Positions 35,552 to 44,793 of a stretch of 64,000 nucleotides of DNA are shown in pieces. Numbering within the stretch: the first letter of the stretch is position 1; each line of letters starts with the position of its first letter. The notes under the pieces are model-generated. The model was not told where the DNA came from, searched no databases, and saw only the letters and a list, made by a program, of their open reading frames with translations. This DNA is from JABDJX01 sp039942715 (GTDB lineage Bacteria > Pseudomonadota > Alphaproteobacteria > Rhodobacterales > Rhodobacteraceae). The translations under genes and the position numbers were made by a program. The stretch lies in assembly GCA_039942715.1 (NCBI GenBank), contig JBDVBY010000001.1, positions 496,001-560,000 on the forward strand, written 5' to 3'.

Positions 35552-36799
35552 ATGGATCTTTTACAACTCACATCGCTGTTGATCGTGTTGGCCGGGCTTT
35601 TCGGCGCGGTTAACTATCTTTTCCTCAAGCTTCCCACCGCGATTGGCATCCTTGTGGTGTCGCTTCTTGCGTCAATCGCCATTCTGCTGCTCGATCTGTT
35701 TGTGGCGGGCATTTCGATTGATGATCAGGTGCGCGGCATTGTCGGCAGCATCGATTTTTCGGACGCCCTGTTAGAAGGCATGTTGGGGCTGTTGCTTTTC
35801 GCCGGCGCACTGCACGTGAAACTATCAGATTTGCGCGAGCAGTGGCACGTTGTGGCGCTTATGGCGACGATTGGCATAGCGCTTTCGACCGTGATTGTTG
35901 GCGTTGGGTTTTCTTGGCTGACGGGCATGCCTTTTATCATTGCTTTGGTATTCGGAGCGCTGATTTCGCCCACTGATCCAGTCGCCGTTTTGGGTGTGTT
36001 GCGCGAAGCTTCGCTGCCAAAGACGTTAGAAACCAAGATCGCGGGCGAAAGTCTGTTTAACGACGGCGTCGGTTATGTGGTCTTTTTGGTGCTGGTCGGC
36101 ATCGCCTTTCCACATGGGGACGAGCACGGATCGGGTCTCTCTGGAGCAGCGACGTTATTTTTCCAAGAAGCCATAGGCGGGGCATTACTTGGTATTGTAC
36201 TGGGCTGGCTGACGTTCCGGTTGATGAAGCGGATTGATGATTATTCGCTTGAAGTCCTGCTGACCCTTGCGTTGGCCTTTGGTGGCTATCAACTGGCCGT
36301 GTGGTTGCATGTCTCGGCCCCAATCATGGCCGTTTGCGCTGGGCTTTTGATTGGCGATGTCGGGGCTGCCAAGGGCATGTCTGAAGAGACGCGGCAATAT
36401 GTCGATGCGTTTTGGAAGCTTATCGATGAGATTTTAAACGCAGTGTTGTTCCTGCTGATCGGCATAGAAGTGTTCGCGATCACCTTTGATATGGACGCTT
36501 TCCAAACCGGATTGGCCGCAATCGTTCTGGCCCTTGTCGCGCGCCTTGCCGCTGTCGCTGTGCCTGTTTTGATGCTGCGCCCGTTCCGTACGTTTTCACC
36601 CGGCGTGATCCCGATGATGACATGGGGCGGGTTGAAGGGCGGCATTTCGGTGGCCCTTGCGCTCAGCCTGCCAGACAGCGAGTGGAAACCTCTTATCTTG
36701 ACGGCGACTTATATGGTGGTGATCTTTTCGATCATCGTCCAGGGGCTCACGATCAAGGGGTTGGCCAACAAGCTTGGGCGTGAACCTGATTTGGTTTGA
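35552..36799 (+). CDS. CPA1-family cation:proton antiporter
   Basis: An inner-membrane protein of 415 residues with about 12 hydrophobic segments. The CPA1/NhaP signatures SPTDPVAVLG and GESLFNDGVGYV are present, with the ion-binding Asp in FND and the later TWGGLKGGISVALAL motif. The family exchanges Na+ or K+ for H+, fitting a marine bacterium. No regulatory TrkA-C or universal-stress domain is attached. It has its own upstream region after the selO palindrome. Confidence 0.93.
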   Translation: MDLLQLTSLLIVLAGLFGAVNYLFLKLPTAIGILVVSLLASIAILLLDLFVAGISIDDQVRGIVGSIDFSDALLEGMLGLLLFAGALHVKLSDLREQWHVVALMATIGIALSTVIVGVGFSWLTGMPFIIALVFGALISPTDPVAVLGVLREASLPKTLETKIAGESLFNDGVGYVVFLVLVGIAFPHGDEHGSGLSGAATLFFQEAIGGALLGIVLGWLTFRLMKRIDDYSLEVLLTLALAFGGYQLAVWLHVSAPIMAVCAGLLIGDVGAAKGMSEETRQYVDAFWKLIDEILNAVLFLLIGIEVFAITFDMDAFQTGLAAIVLALVARLAAVAVPVLMLRPFRTFSPGVIPMMTWGGLKGGISVALALSLPDSEWKPLILTATYMVVIFSIIVQGLTIKGLANKLGREPDLV

Positions 36800-36811
36800 G
36801 GGGATTAGGCA

Positions 36812-37678
36812 ATGGACTATGCTGTTTACGATGTGTTCACCGATACGGCCTTTGGAGGAAACCCGCTGGCGGTGGTGTTTGACGGCTCCGGGCTGACCAC
36901 AGAACAGATGTTCCAAATCACGCGCGAATTTAACTTTTCAGAAACCACGTTTGTGCTGCCGCCTGAAGACGCGATGCATACTGCCAAAGTGCGAATTTTC
37001 ACGCCCGGCGTCGAATTGGCGTTTGCGGGCCACCCCACCGTTGGCACCGCGATCGCTTTGGCAGAGCGCAACGGTGCAGGCCCTGAGATGATGCTTGAAC
37101 TGGGCGTTGGTCCGATCCCGGTCAGCGTAGCTGACGGCGCTGCGCGTTTTGTGACGACCGTACCGCTGTCCACGAGCCCTGCTCCCGATCTCGCCGCGCT
37201 GGCGTCTTGCCTGAGCATTGAGGCGGCAGACATTCGCACCGACCGTCATGCGCCGATCACCGCTGGTCTCGGCAACGATTTTGTGCTGGTCGAGTTGATG
37301 GATACGCAAGCCCTTTGCCGCGCCTCAGCCAACGTGCAGGCCTTTCGCGACACGGCTGGTGCAGACGCGGACCGTTTGGCGATCTTTATCTACTGCCGAG
37401 GCGGCGCAAACATCGACGCGCGCATGTTCCAACCGCTTGGCGGCATCCCCGAAGATCCAGCCACAGGGAGCGCGGCGGTCGCACTGGCGGGCTACCTTGG
37501 ACAGTTGGACGCGACATCGCAGAGCTTTGAAATCACCCAAGGCGTGGACATGGGGCGCCCAAGCCTAATCAACGCCGAGGTCACAGTGGATGGTGGCACG
37601 CCCACGTCCGTTGCGATCAAAGGACAGGCCGTGAAGGTGATGGAGGGGAGGCTTTCCCTTGGCGACGGCTTGGCCTAA
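36812..37678 (+). CDS. PhzF-family isomerase
   Basis: A protein of 288 residues with the diaminopimelate-epimerase-like fold. The N-terminal AFGGNPLAVVFD, catalytic Glu in FNFSETTFVLP, FAGHPTVGTA and the C-terminal EDPATGSAAVALAGYL are the full PhzF signature. Despite the name, phenazine synthesis is unlikely since no other phz gene is present; most homologues are uncharacterised isomerases. It begins 12 bases after the antiporter gene. Confidence 0.93.
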   Translation: MDYAVYDVFTDTAFGGNPLAVVFDGSGLTTEQMFQITREFNFSETTFVLPPEDAMHTAKVRIFTPGVELAFAGHPTVGTAIALAERNGAGPEMMLELGVGPIPVSVADGAARFVTTVPLSTSPAPDLAALASCLSIEAADIRTDRHAPITAGLGNDFVLVELMDTQALCRASANVQAFRDTAGADADRLAIFIYCRGGANIDARMFQPLGGIPEDPATGSAAVALAGYLGQLDATSQSFEITQGVDMGRPSLINAEVTVDGGTPTSVAIKGQAVKVMEGRLSLGDGLA

Positions 37679-37704
37679 AAGTTGGGCATGCGGGGACCTT
37701 TAAA

Positions 37705-38115
37705 ATGAACGAGACAATCATAGAGCGGTGCGAAGCGCGCGGTTTGCGCATGACGGATCAGCGGCGCACGATTGCTTCGGTTCTGGAAGACGCCGAAGAC
37801 CACCCGGATGTAGAAGAGCTTTATGCGCGCGCCAGTGCTCTGGACGCGGGCATTTCGCTGGCAACGGTGTATCGCACCGTGAAGCTGTTCGAAGAGGCGG
37901 GCATTCTGGAAAAGCTGGAGTTTGGCGACGGACGCGCGCGCTATGAAGATGCCACGCGCGAGCATCACGACCACCTGATCGACATGAATTCAGGTGAAGT
38001 GATCGAGTTTATCAGCGCCGAGATCGAAGCGCTTCAAGACAAGATCGCGCGGGAATATGGCTATGAGCTTAAGGGGCATCGCCTTGAGCTTTATGGGGTT
38101 AAGATCAAGCGCTAA
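37705..38115 (+). CDS. Fur-family metalloregulator (Fur/Mur type)
   Basis: A protein of 136 residues. The winged helix with ISLATVYRTVKLFEEAGIL and the metal-binding histidines in EHHDHLIDM are those of Fur. There is no CXXC structural zinc motif; the only cysteine is at residue 9. This is typical of alphaproteobacterial Fur/Mur proteins, which sense manganese or iron. Whether this one is Mur or Fur cannot be decided without its targets. It is 26 bases downstream of the phzF-like gene. Confidence 0.9.
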   Translation: MNETIIERCEARGLRMTDQRRTIASVLEDAEDHPDVEELYARASALDAGISLATVYRTVKLFEEAGILEKLEFGDGRARYEDATREHHDHLIDMNSGEVIEFISAEIEALQDKIAREYGYELKGHRLELYGVKIKR

Positions 38116-38133
38116 GACTTTTTTGGGACGGTA

Positions 38134-38694
38134 ATGACACATAGTTTAAACACCCGTCTTCCCGATCCAAGACTACGCAACCCTTTGGTGTTCCCAAACG
38201 GAACGCCCGATCCAGCGACCGTTTTCTTGTCAGAAGTCATCCAGCATCCAAACATCAACGTTGGCGATTGGACATATTATAACGATCAGACTTTACCCGA
38301 TAATTATGCCGCAACACTGGCGCCCTATCTGTTTGAAGGTGCGCCAGAGCGTTTGTCGATCGGGCGGTTTTGTCAAATCGCTCAAGGCGTTCAGTTCATT
38401 ACAGCCACCGCAAACCACGCCATGCAGGGCATTTCGACCTTTCCTTTCGCGATTTTTGACCCAAAACGCCTGCCAACGTACCGTGCCTCGTTGCCTCGCG
38501 GGCGCGACACGGTTGTTGGCCATGATAGCTGGATTGGCCGCGAGGCTGTTTTACTTCCCGGCGCAGAATTGGGGTGCGGCGCAAAGATACTCCAGCTTTT
38601 AGACATTGCTTGGTGGGACTGGGACAAGGATAAGATTGAAGCACATTTGCATCTGATCGAAGCAAGCGATGCAAGCGCTTTGGCCAATGTCTGA
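38134..38694 (+). CDS. CatB-type hexapeptide O-acetyltransferase with an internal deletion
   Basis: A protein of 186 residues from the xenobiotic/CatB acetyltransferase group: LFEGAPERLSIGRFCQIAQGV, the catalytic-His-bearing ATANHAMQGISTFPF, HDSWIGREAVLLPGAELGCGAK. Full-length relatives continue with two more hexapeptide turns and an acetyl-CoA-binding GNPAK segment before the AWWDW helix. Here GCGAK is followed within 6 residues by IAWWDWDKDKI, so about 30-35 residues seem to be missing in frame. The product may be inactive or altered. The gene sits between fur and DUF1304 with no obvious link. Confidence 0.75.
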   Translation: MTHSLNTRLPDPRLRNPLVFPNGTPDPATVFLSEVIQHPNINVGDWTYYNDQTLPDNYAATLAPYLFEGAPERLSIGRFCQIAQGVQFITATANHAMQGISTFPFAIFDPKRLPTYRASLPRGRDTVVGHDSWIGREAVLLPGAELGCGAKILQLLDIAWWDWDKDKIEAHLHLIEASDASALANV

Positions 38695-38801
38695 AGCAGC
38701 GGTTCAGCGTCGTCTAAGGCGCACCGGTTAGAGACCGCTCCTTGCTCAATTGGCGCAAATGGCACATGGTCGCGCGGCACTACCTGAAAGGCCCACCTTT
38801 T

Positions 38802-39191
38802 ATGAAACTGGCTGCTTTTATCCTTGTCGCGCTTATTTCGCTTTTGCATTTCTACATCGCGTGGTTCGAGATTTTCGCGTGGACCACCCGAGGTCCGAAA
38901 GTATTCACCGTTTATCCACCCGAGCACTTTGTCCAAACGGTGAGTATGGCCGCCAATCAGGGCATTTATAACGCGTTTCTTGCCGCCGGGCTGGTTTGGG
39001 CCCTACTGATCCGAGACGCAAAATGGCAAGTAAATGTGGCGATGTGTTTTTTGATCTTTGTCGCGGTTGCAGGGGTATTTGGCGCGATCACAGTGACGAT
39101 CAAGACCATGTTTATTCAGACAGTTCCGGCTGTGATCGCACTTGCGTTGCTTTGGTTGCATCGCCGTTCGCAGCACGAAGGCCAAGACTAG
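38802..39191 (+). CDS. DUF1304 membrane protein
   Basis: A protein of 129 residues with four hydrophobic segments and the DUF1304 features LLHFYIAWFEIFAWTTRGP and ANQGIYNAFLAAGLVW near the N-terminus. The ATG at 38802 is preferred to one at 38742 because the hydrophobic first helix then begins at once. Function is unknown; homologues are called epimerase-like or YqjF-like membrane proteins without proof. The stop is 7 bases from the convergent next gene. Confidence 0.88.
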   Translation: MKLAAFILVALISLLHFYIAWFEIFAWTTRGPKVFTVYPPEHFVQTVSMAANQGIYNAFLAAGLVWALLIRDAKWQVNVAMCFLIFVAVAGVFGAITVTIKTMFIQTVPAVIALALLWLHRRSQHEGQD

Positions 39192-39198
39192 CGACGCA

Positions 39199-40161
39199 TT
39201 ATCGCGCCATGTCTGCCCAAAGGGAATCAATCTGTTTGGGCATGTCTGGAGCCTCGATCGTCAATCGCTCAAGGTCTGGAGAGCGCAGCCATACGCGGGC
39301 AAAAACATCCGGTGCGACACGGTGTTGGCCCTGACAGTTCATGCCATTTACGGTCTCCTGACAAAAAATAGAAAACCCGTCTTGCGTGGTCGTCAGCTTG
39401 CGCCAACTCTCGCCTAGTGGTCGCTCTGCTTTCCCTTTGAAACGCACTTGGAAGTCGAGCGGTGCCGAACACCAAACACGCGTGGCAAGATCAGGCCGGC
39501 GCACGCACCAGGGCGCGATGTCGCGTATCGTCGGCTCTATCAGAATTTCCTCAAACACCGGCGGATCACTTAACCCTTCGCGATATCGCAGCCCAACCGC
39601 GCGCCAAAACATTGTCCGGCAATTCCTGACACGTCCGTCACGGTTAAGACAGTCGTGGGAAGCTGAAATCTGTGGACTGGCTGGAAAGCTGATTGAAATG
39701 CCGGATATCGTGCCTTCGATATCTGTAAGTTGAAAGGCAGCGTGTTGTTTCGACGCTTTCGCCTGCAGGGCCTCAAAGCGCTGGTTGCGCTGATGCATGT
39801 AAAGGCTGAGCATCACAACAGGTGCAAGCACCAGTGCGGCTTTGAGAAGACGCCACAAATGCCCCGTCGGTAAAAACGATGCAACTGATCCCAATACCTT
39901 GCCCAGACCAAAGGAAAACAGCGGGACAGCGACGCCAAATAGAACGAGCACTTGCAGTGCAGCAGTAGCGTACTGTGTGGTACGCGTCGGTGAAAAAACT
40001 GCAAGAATAAGGAGTGCGCCAAGGGCAAGCGAGATAAGCCCACGCACCCAGCGCCCATGCCGTTTGGCAGCGTTAATCGCAATCGCCACGCCGACAACGT
40101 AGACGATAAATGCGAATATAAGGAACTTTTGCTCCACGAGACCAGTCTCCTGAAGAAGCAC
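39199..40161 (-). CDS. multi-pass membrane protein with soluble C-terminal domain, unknown
   Basis: A protein of 320 residues that I do not recognise. Four hydrophobic segments lie in the first 125 residues, followed by a coiled QRFEALQAKASKQHAAF and a C-terminal periplasmic or cytosolic domain of about 180 residues with five cysteines (DCLNRDGRVRNC, CVRRP, WCSAPL, FCQ, NC). The paired cysteines suggest an oxidised extracytoplasmic domain. It stands alone between two convergent or same-strand neighbours. Confidence 0.65.
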   Translation of the reverse strand: MLLQETGLVEQKFLIFAFIVYVVGVAIAINAAKRHGRWVRGLISLALGALLILAVFSPTRTTQYATAALQVLVLFGVAVPLFSFGLGKVLGSVASFLPTGHLWRLLKAALVLAPVVMLSLYMHQRNQRFEALQAKASKQHAAFQLTDIEGTISGISISFPASPQISASHDCLNRDGRVRNCRTMFWRAVGLRYREGLSDPPVFEEILIEPTIRDIAPWCVRRPDLATRVWCSAPLDFQVRFKGKAERPLGESWRKLTTTQDGFSIFCQETVNGMNCQGQHRVAPDVFARVWLRSPDLERLTIEAPDMPKQIDSLWADMAR

Positions 40162-40253
40162 ACTGCTGGTTTATTTAGGCGTCAATAGGGCGATCTTGTG
40201 CGCTAGCTTGCGCGCCAATCAGGATAAATCGGGGGTGTTTGACGTGGCGTCGC

Positions 40254-41462
40254 TTACCCCTTCTTGAGAGCGAGTACCGCATTCAGTCCGCCGAAGGCAA
40301 AGGCATTCGAGAGTGCATAGGTCACATCCGCCTCGCGCGCCTCATTGGGAACCACATCAAGCGCGCATTCCGGGTCGGGTTCTTCGTAGCCGATCGTGGG
40401 CGCAACGATTCCGTCTTTCAAAGCCATGACGCAGGCGAGCAATTCCACCGCACCAGTGCCGCCAATCAAATGGCCGTGCATGGATTTGGTCGACGAAATC
40501 ATCACATCGTTGGCGTGATGACCCAAAACATTGGCGACAGCGGCACATTCGGTTTTGTCGTTAGCCGCTGTGCCCGTACCGTGGGCGTTGATGTAGCCGA
40601 TCTGTTCGGGGTTGATCTTTGCATCGCTTAGCGCGCCTTGTATCGCGCGGGCGGCCCCTTGTTGCGAGGGCATAACGATGTCAGAGGCGTCAGAACTCAT
40701 TGAAAAACCGACGATTTCAGCCAGTATCTCGGCCCCGCGCGCCTTGGCGTGCGCGTAGTCCTCAAAAACGAACACCCCTGCCCCTTCGCCCTGCACCATG
40801 CCGTTGCGATTGGCGGAAAAGGGACGACACGCATCACGGCTCATTACGCGAAGACCTTCCCAAGCCTTCACGCCGCCAAAACACAGCATGCTTTCGGACC
40901 CGCCCGTGATCATTGCTTTGGCCGCGCCCATGCGGATCATCCAAAAGGCCTGGCCCATTGCGTGGTTAGACGAAGCACAGGCGGTGGCCACGGTAAATGA
41001 AGGCCCTTTGAGGTTGTAGGTCATCGAGACATGAGAGGCGGCGGCGTTGTTCATCAGCTTTGGCACGATGAACGGATGCACGCGGTTTTTGCCCTCTTCA
41101 TAGACTGCTCGGTAGTTTTCGTCCTGCGTGTTCAGCCCGCCGCCAGAGGTGCCCAGCACAACGCCGGATTCAGCGGCCAAACGACCTTCAAACTCCAACC
41201 CGGATTGCGCGATAGCCTCGTCAGCCGCAATCAACGTGAACTGCGTGAAACGATCATAAAGCGCTTGTTGCTGGCGGTTAAAACGCACGTTTGGATCATA
41301 GTCGCGCACTTGGCCCGCGATCTTGATCGACAGGCGGTCCACGTCGCGAATGTCCAGCGGCCCTATCCCGCAGCGTCCTTCGCGCATCGCTTCAAAGGTC
41401 TGCGCAACCGAATTGCCCAGCGGATTGATCGTGCCCGCGCCGGTGATGACCACGCGGTTCAT
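40254..41462 (-). CDS. beta-ketoacyl-ACP synthase (FabF-like)
   Basis: A condensing enzyme of 402 residues with a full Cys-His-His triad: Cys in TVATACASSNHAMG, His in NAHGTGTAANDKTE and His in TKSMHGHLIGGTGA. The sequence diverges from housekeeping FabF and resembles NodE-type or specialised KAS II proteins. Its start is two bases downstream of the acyl carrier protein stop, and lpxD lies upstream, so it probably extends or makes the acyl chain loaded on that carrier. Lipid A-linked acyl synthesis is an inference. Confidence 0.9.
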   Translation of the reverse strand: MNRVVITGAGTINPLGNSVAQTFEAMREGRCGIGPLDIRDVDRLSIKIAGQVRDYDPNVRFNRQQQALYDRFTQFTLIAADEAIAQSGLEFEGRLAAESGVVLGTSGGGLNTQDENYRAVYEEGKNRVHPFIVPKLMNNAAASHVSMTYNLKGPSFTVATACASSNHAMGQAFWMIRMGAAKAMITGGSESMLCFGGVKAWEGLRVMSRDACRPFSANRNGMVQGEGAGVFVFEDYAHAKARGAEILAEIVGFSMSSDASDIVMPSQQGAARAIQGALSDAKINPEQIGYINAHGTGTAANDKTECAAVANVLGHHANDVMISSTKSMHGHLIGGTGAVELLACVMALKDGIVAPTIGYEEPDPECALDVVPNEAREADVTYALSNAFAFGGLNAVLALKKG

Positions 41463-41464
41463 GT

Positions 41465-41728
41465 TCAGGCTTTCTGCTCTGCGATCAGACGCTCGACAGT
41501 GGCCACAACAGCCGACACCGACGAGATATCAAACTCGGACTTTTCAGGCTCGTTGGCGTTAAATGGCACCGAGATATCAAAGCTTTCTTCAATCGCGAAA
41601 ATCGCCTCGACGAGTCCCATAGAATCCACGCCTAGATCCTCCAGCGACTGGTCCATCGCAATATCGCTGGTTTCCAGTACCGCCTGTTCTGCGATGATTT
41701 CCACAATCCTGTCTTTGACGTTTGTCAT
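41465..41728 (-). CDS. acyl carrier protein, specialised (lipid-A-linked candidate)
   Basis: A protein of 87 residues with the phosphopantetheine attachment motif DSMG (Ser in LEDLGVDSMGLVEAI, about residue 36). It is acidic and helical like AcpP, but its surroundings are not the fab cluster: lpxD is upstream and a KAS downstream. In Rhizobiales, AcpXL carries the 27-hydroxy-C28 chain of lipid A; this protein could be an analogous carrier, but its sequence does not prove it. Confidence 0.9.
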   Translation of the reverse strand: MTNVKDRIVEIIAEQAVLETSDIAMDQSLEDLGVDSMGLVEAIFAIEESFDISVPFNANEPEKSEFDISSVSAVVATVERLIAEQKA

Positions 41729-41758
41729 TGCTCTGCCTGCATCAGGGTTGGGAGGTAC

Positions 41759-42850
41759 TTAGTCATCCTCGCCATCCTTTAAAACCGCTTTCTTTAACGT
41801 CTCTATGTCATCCATCATGCGTGGAAGGCGTCGCCAATTGCGCGCTGCCGTCACGTAAGTGTCCATTTTCATAGCAGGATAGCCCAAAATCACCCGCCCC
41901 GCCGGGGTTTTCGTCATGATCTTGGTCGCCCCACCTGCCACCACGTCATCTCCGACGAAAATATTGTCAGAAACGCCGCATTGCCCGCCTAGAACCACGC
42001 GATTGCCGATCCGTGTAGAGCCTGCAATGCCAACTTGGCCACAAAGCAACGTGTCTTCGCCAACTTCGACGTTGTGTGCGACATGAACCAGGTTGTCGAG
42101 CTTGGTGCGGTTGCCGATACGCGTTGCACGGATCGTCCCGCGATCAATGGTGGTGTTCGCGCCGATCTCGACATCATCGCCGATCACTACGGACCCAAGC
42201 GAGTGGATGCGCGTCCATTCCGCATTAACCGCCTCGGTTTCAGTACCAAGCGACTTGCGGGCCTCTTCAACGCGAGACTTTTCGGGGGTCACAAAGCTAA
42301 AGCCGTCTGCCCCGACCACAGCACCGGGTTGGCAGATGAAACGGCTCCCAATGGTAACACGCGCGCCAATACGGGTGCCCGCGTGGATCAGGGCTTTCTC
42401 AGCGATCACCGTATCCTCAGCAATGCTGACGTGGGGCGCGATGCGTGCGCCTTCGCCGATCACCACACGCGCGCCGATCACGACCATCGGCCCAATTGCA
42501 GCCCCGTCGCCAATCTGCGCCGTTGGGTCCACAAAGGCCGAAGGGTGAATGCCGGCAGCAATCTCTGGCCCTGTGTCCATCAGCGTCGTGATACCCGACA
42601 TCGCATAACGCGGGCGCGGCACGACGATGGCGGCCTCAAGGCCCAAAGCTTCCCAATCTGCCCCATCCCAAAGAACGGCAGCGCGCGCGCCTCCTTGCGA
42701 AAGCCCATCTGCGAACTTGGGGTTCATTGCCAAGGCCAGATCACTCGGACCAGCATCAGCAGGCTCAGCGGCACCGGTGACAGACACATCTGCGGCGCCA
42801 AAGACCTGAGCCCCAAGCGCCGCTGCGATTTGTTTAACTGTAAAGCTCAT
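41759..42850 (-). CDS. lpxD: UDP-3-O-(3-hydroxyacyl)glucosamine N-acyltransferase
   Basis: Third step of lipid A synthesis. The 363-residue protein has an N-terminal uridine-binding domain (about 1-100), a left-handed beta-helix with many hexapeptide repeats, and a C-terminal helix. The catalytic His lies in NLVHVAHNVEVGED. The hexapeptide region and length match LpxD rather than LpxA. Being outside an lpxA-fabZ-lpxB cluster and next to a separate ACP and KAS is unusual compared with enterobacteria. Confidence 0.95.
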   Translation of the reverse strand: MSFTVKQIAAALGAQVFGAADVSVTGAAEPADAGPSDLALAMNPKFADGLSQGGARAAVLWDGADWEALGLEAAIVVPRPRYAMSGITTLMDTGPEIAAGIHPSAFVDPTAQIGDGAAIGPMVVIGARVVIGEGARIAPHVSIAEDTVIAEKALIHAGTRIGARVTIGSRFICQPGAVVGADGFSFVTPEKSRVEEARKSLGTETEAVNAEWTRIHSLGSVVIGDDVEIGANTTIDRGTIRATRIGNRTKLDNLVHVAHNVEVGEDTLLCGQVGIAGSTRIGNRVVLGGQCGVSDNIFVGDDVVAGGATKIMTKTPAGRVILGYPAMKMDTYVTAARNWRRLPRMMDDIETLKKAVLKDGEDD

Positions 42851-42877
42851 CTCGGCCCCTTTGCTTGGGCCAAAGAT

Positions 42878-44479
42878 TTACCCGCGAACCGCGCGAAGCG
42901 AAACCCCGGCGTTTTCCAGAGCGCGCCAAATCTTGGCATCGCGGCCATAGACGTCGCGTCGGAACTGCACGTTGCCTTTGGCTTGTGTGAAGGCTGTGCG
43001 GTACACAAGATGCACAGGCACCTGCTTTTCCAGAGGGACAACTTGTTCACGGCCCGTGGCGAGGATCTGCTGAAAATACGCCTCGGGGTTCTTTTGCTGC
43101 ACTTTCAAAAGCGCGTAGGCAAAATCAAACGGATCGGCAAGGCGCACGCAGCCATGGCTGAAAGCACGGGTTTCGCGCCCAAACAGCTTTTTCGCAGGCG
43201 TATCGTGCAGATAGATGTTGTAGCGGTTCGGGAACATGAATTTCACCAAACCAAGCGCGTTGCGACGGCTTGGCGGCTGCTTGATGTCAAACGGGAAGGT
43301 GCGTTCGTTGAACTGTCTAAAATCCAGACCCTGACGCGAAACGGTTTGCCCACGGCTGTTCACTAGACGCATATGACCGGCTGCATTCGGGTTCTGCTGC
43401 AGCAGCGGCAGATACTCTTTAACAGCAATCGAGCGTGGCACGTTCCACGTTGGATTGATCACCATGTGTTCCATTACGTCTGAGAACTCTGGCGTGCGGC
43501 GATCAAGATCGCGGTGACCGACAACCGAGCGGGTCTCAAACGTCACCTTGTTGTTGTCCATGATACGCGCGCTGAAATCGGTGATGTTCACCCAAACGTG
43601 GCGCTTACCTTTGGGCATATTTGTCCAACGCTCGCGCTCCATTGCGACAACGATCTGACTGAGGCGCGTTTGCGGTTGGATATTGATCATCGCCATCGTG
43701 CCTTGACCAGCAGCACCATCCATGACCAACCCGTGGTCACGCTGGAACTTGGCAACGCCCTGACGCATCTTTTCATCATAGGTTTGGCTAGACGAACGAC
43801 GCATGTAGCCCATCGCAATCAGACGATTACGCAACTGCACAACAGCGCCGCCGGATTGACCGGGTTTGAGCGATTTCGCCTGCACTTGGTTGCCCCAGCC
43901 GCCCTTGCCGATCAGCTTTTCAAAGCGCACCTTTTCTTTCATCAGGCGCGCGTATTCGGGGCTTTGCGGTGGAAGCTGTTTGATAAACCCTTTGGGCGAA
44001 GACTTGGAAAACGCCTCAAGCAGTTTCGTACGGCTGCGATACGGCACTTCGCGGACGATGCCGTTATCGATCTGTTTGGGGATCAAAACGCCGGTTTGAA
44101 TGTCGCGGGCATAGCGCAGGAATAGCTTGCTCATCTCGACTTCAAGACGTCCCAACTCGCGCTCAGAGCTGACTTTGCGCAGGTTCGTCTTTAGTGTCTC
44201 GGGGCTGTAACGGGAAGCAGGCAAACCGTGCATGTCAGCATCGCCGACTGCGCGCAGGAAAGCTTCGCGGCGTTTTTTGTCGCGCTTTCCGGTCCAGATC
44301 GGCTTATAACCGTTGGCTTTATAGAAAGCCGCAATTTCGCGATCAGACGCGGCAGCTTCCGCGACCGACTGCACAAAGGCAGTGACCTGCGCACGCGCCG
44401 GCAAGGTCCAGCTGACAAGCGCTAAGATCGCAGTCAGCAAAATTACATGAAGTGTCTTTACAGAAGATGTGGCAGTCAT
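42878..44479 (-). CDS. YcbB-type murein L,D-transpeptidase
   Basis: Makes 3-3 peptidoglycan cross-links in the periplasm. The 533-residue protein has a signal peptide (about residues 1-30, ending ARA), an N-terminal scaffold domain, a peptidoglycan-binding-1 domain (QLRNRLIAMGYM to GVAKFQRDHGLVMDG, about residues 210-265) and a YkuD catalytic domain with FSHGCVRLADP. The catalytic Cys and His of SHGC are present. It is divergent from a DUF882 endopeptidase, across a 314-bp gap. Confidence 0.93.
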   Translation of the reverse strand: MTATSSVKTLHVILLTAILALVSWTLPARAQVTAFVQSVAEAAASDREIAAFYKANGYKPIWTGKRDKKRREAFLRAVGDADMHGLPASRYSPETLKTNLRKVSSERELGRLEVEMSKLFLRYARDIQTGVLIPKQIDNGIVREVPYRSRTKLLEAFSKSSPKGFIKQLPPQSPEYARLMKEKVRFEKLIGKGGWGNQVQAKSLKPGQSGGAVVQLRNRLIAMGYMRRSSSQTYDEKMRQGVAKFQRDHGLVMDGAAGQGTMAMINIQPQTRLSQIVVAMERERWTNMPKGKRHVWVNITDFSARIMDNNKVTFETRSVVGHRDLDRRTPEFSDVMEHMVINPTWNVPRSIAVKEYLPLLQQNPNAAGHMRLVNSRGQTVSRQGLDFRQFNERTFPFDIKQPPSRRNALGLVKFMFPNRYNIYLHDTPAKKLFGRETRAFSHGCVRLADPFDFAYALLKVQQKNPEAYFQQILATGREQVVPLEKQVPVHLVYRTAFTQAKGNVQFRRDVYGRDAKIWRALENAGVSLRAVRG

Positions 44480-44793
44480 CTTGGTTCCCGTCTTACTTAT
44501 TCCCCGTAACTACTTTAGACGCTGTCATAGGCCAACGGGGAAACGCCATTCACTTTTGTGGCAAATCACCACGCCTGTCTCTGCATTGCAACTATCACGC
44601 GATATTCTCGTAGCGCTCTTGCATCACTGTAAGACACTGGCAAGAAACCGCCTACTTCGCGCTAAGGTTGCAAAAATTGTAACTCCAGTGTTTTTTATGT
44701 TAACCATTGCTGTCATACAACAGTCGCACCTGGGGGTAGGTGAACTCCACTGCTGGACATACCGGCAGGGATCAAAGACGGGACAATGTAGGC
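44480..44793. promoter_or_regulatory. 314-bp divergent intergenic region between transpeptidase and DUF882 genes
   Basis: No gene is seen. The region is AT-richer than its flanks and must hold both promoters. GTTAACCAT at 44699-44707 matches a CtrA half-site, but no second TTAA follows at 7-base spacing. No perfect palindrome longer than 10 bases was noticed. Confidence 0.4.

Noticed and set aside
36812..37678. Phenazine biosynthesis
   Set aside because: Only a PhzF-fold protein is present; there are no phzA-E or phzG genes, and most PhzF homologues are not phenazine enzymes.
42035..43366. A 443-codon plus-strand frame opposite lpxD and the transpeptidase gene
   Set aside because: It crosses two confident genes and its translation is His/Arg/Asp-rich, as expected for the antisense of hexapeptide repeats.
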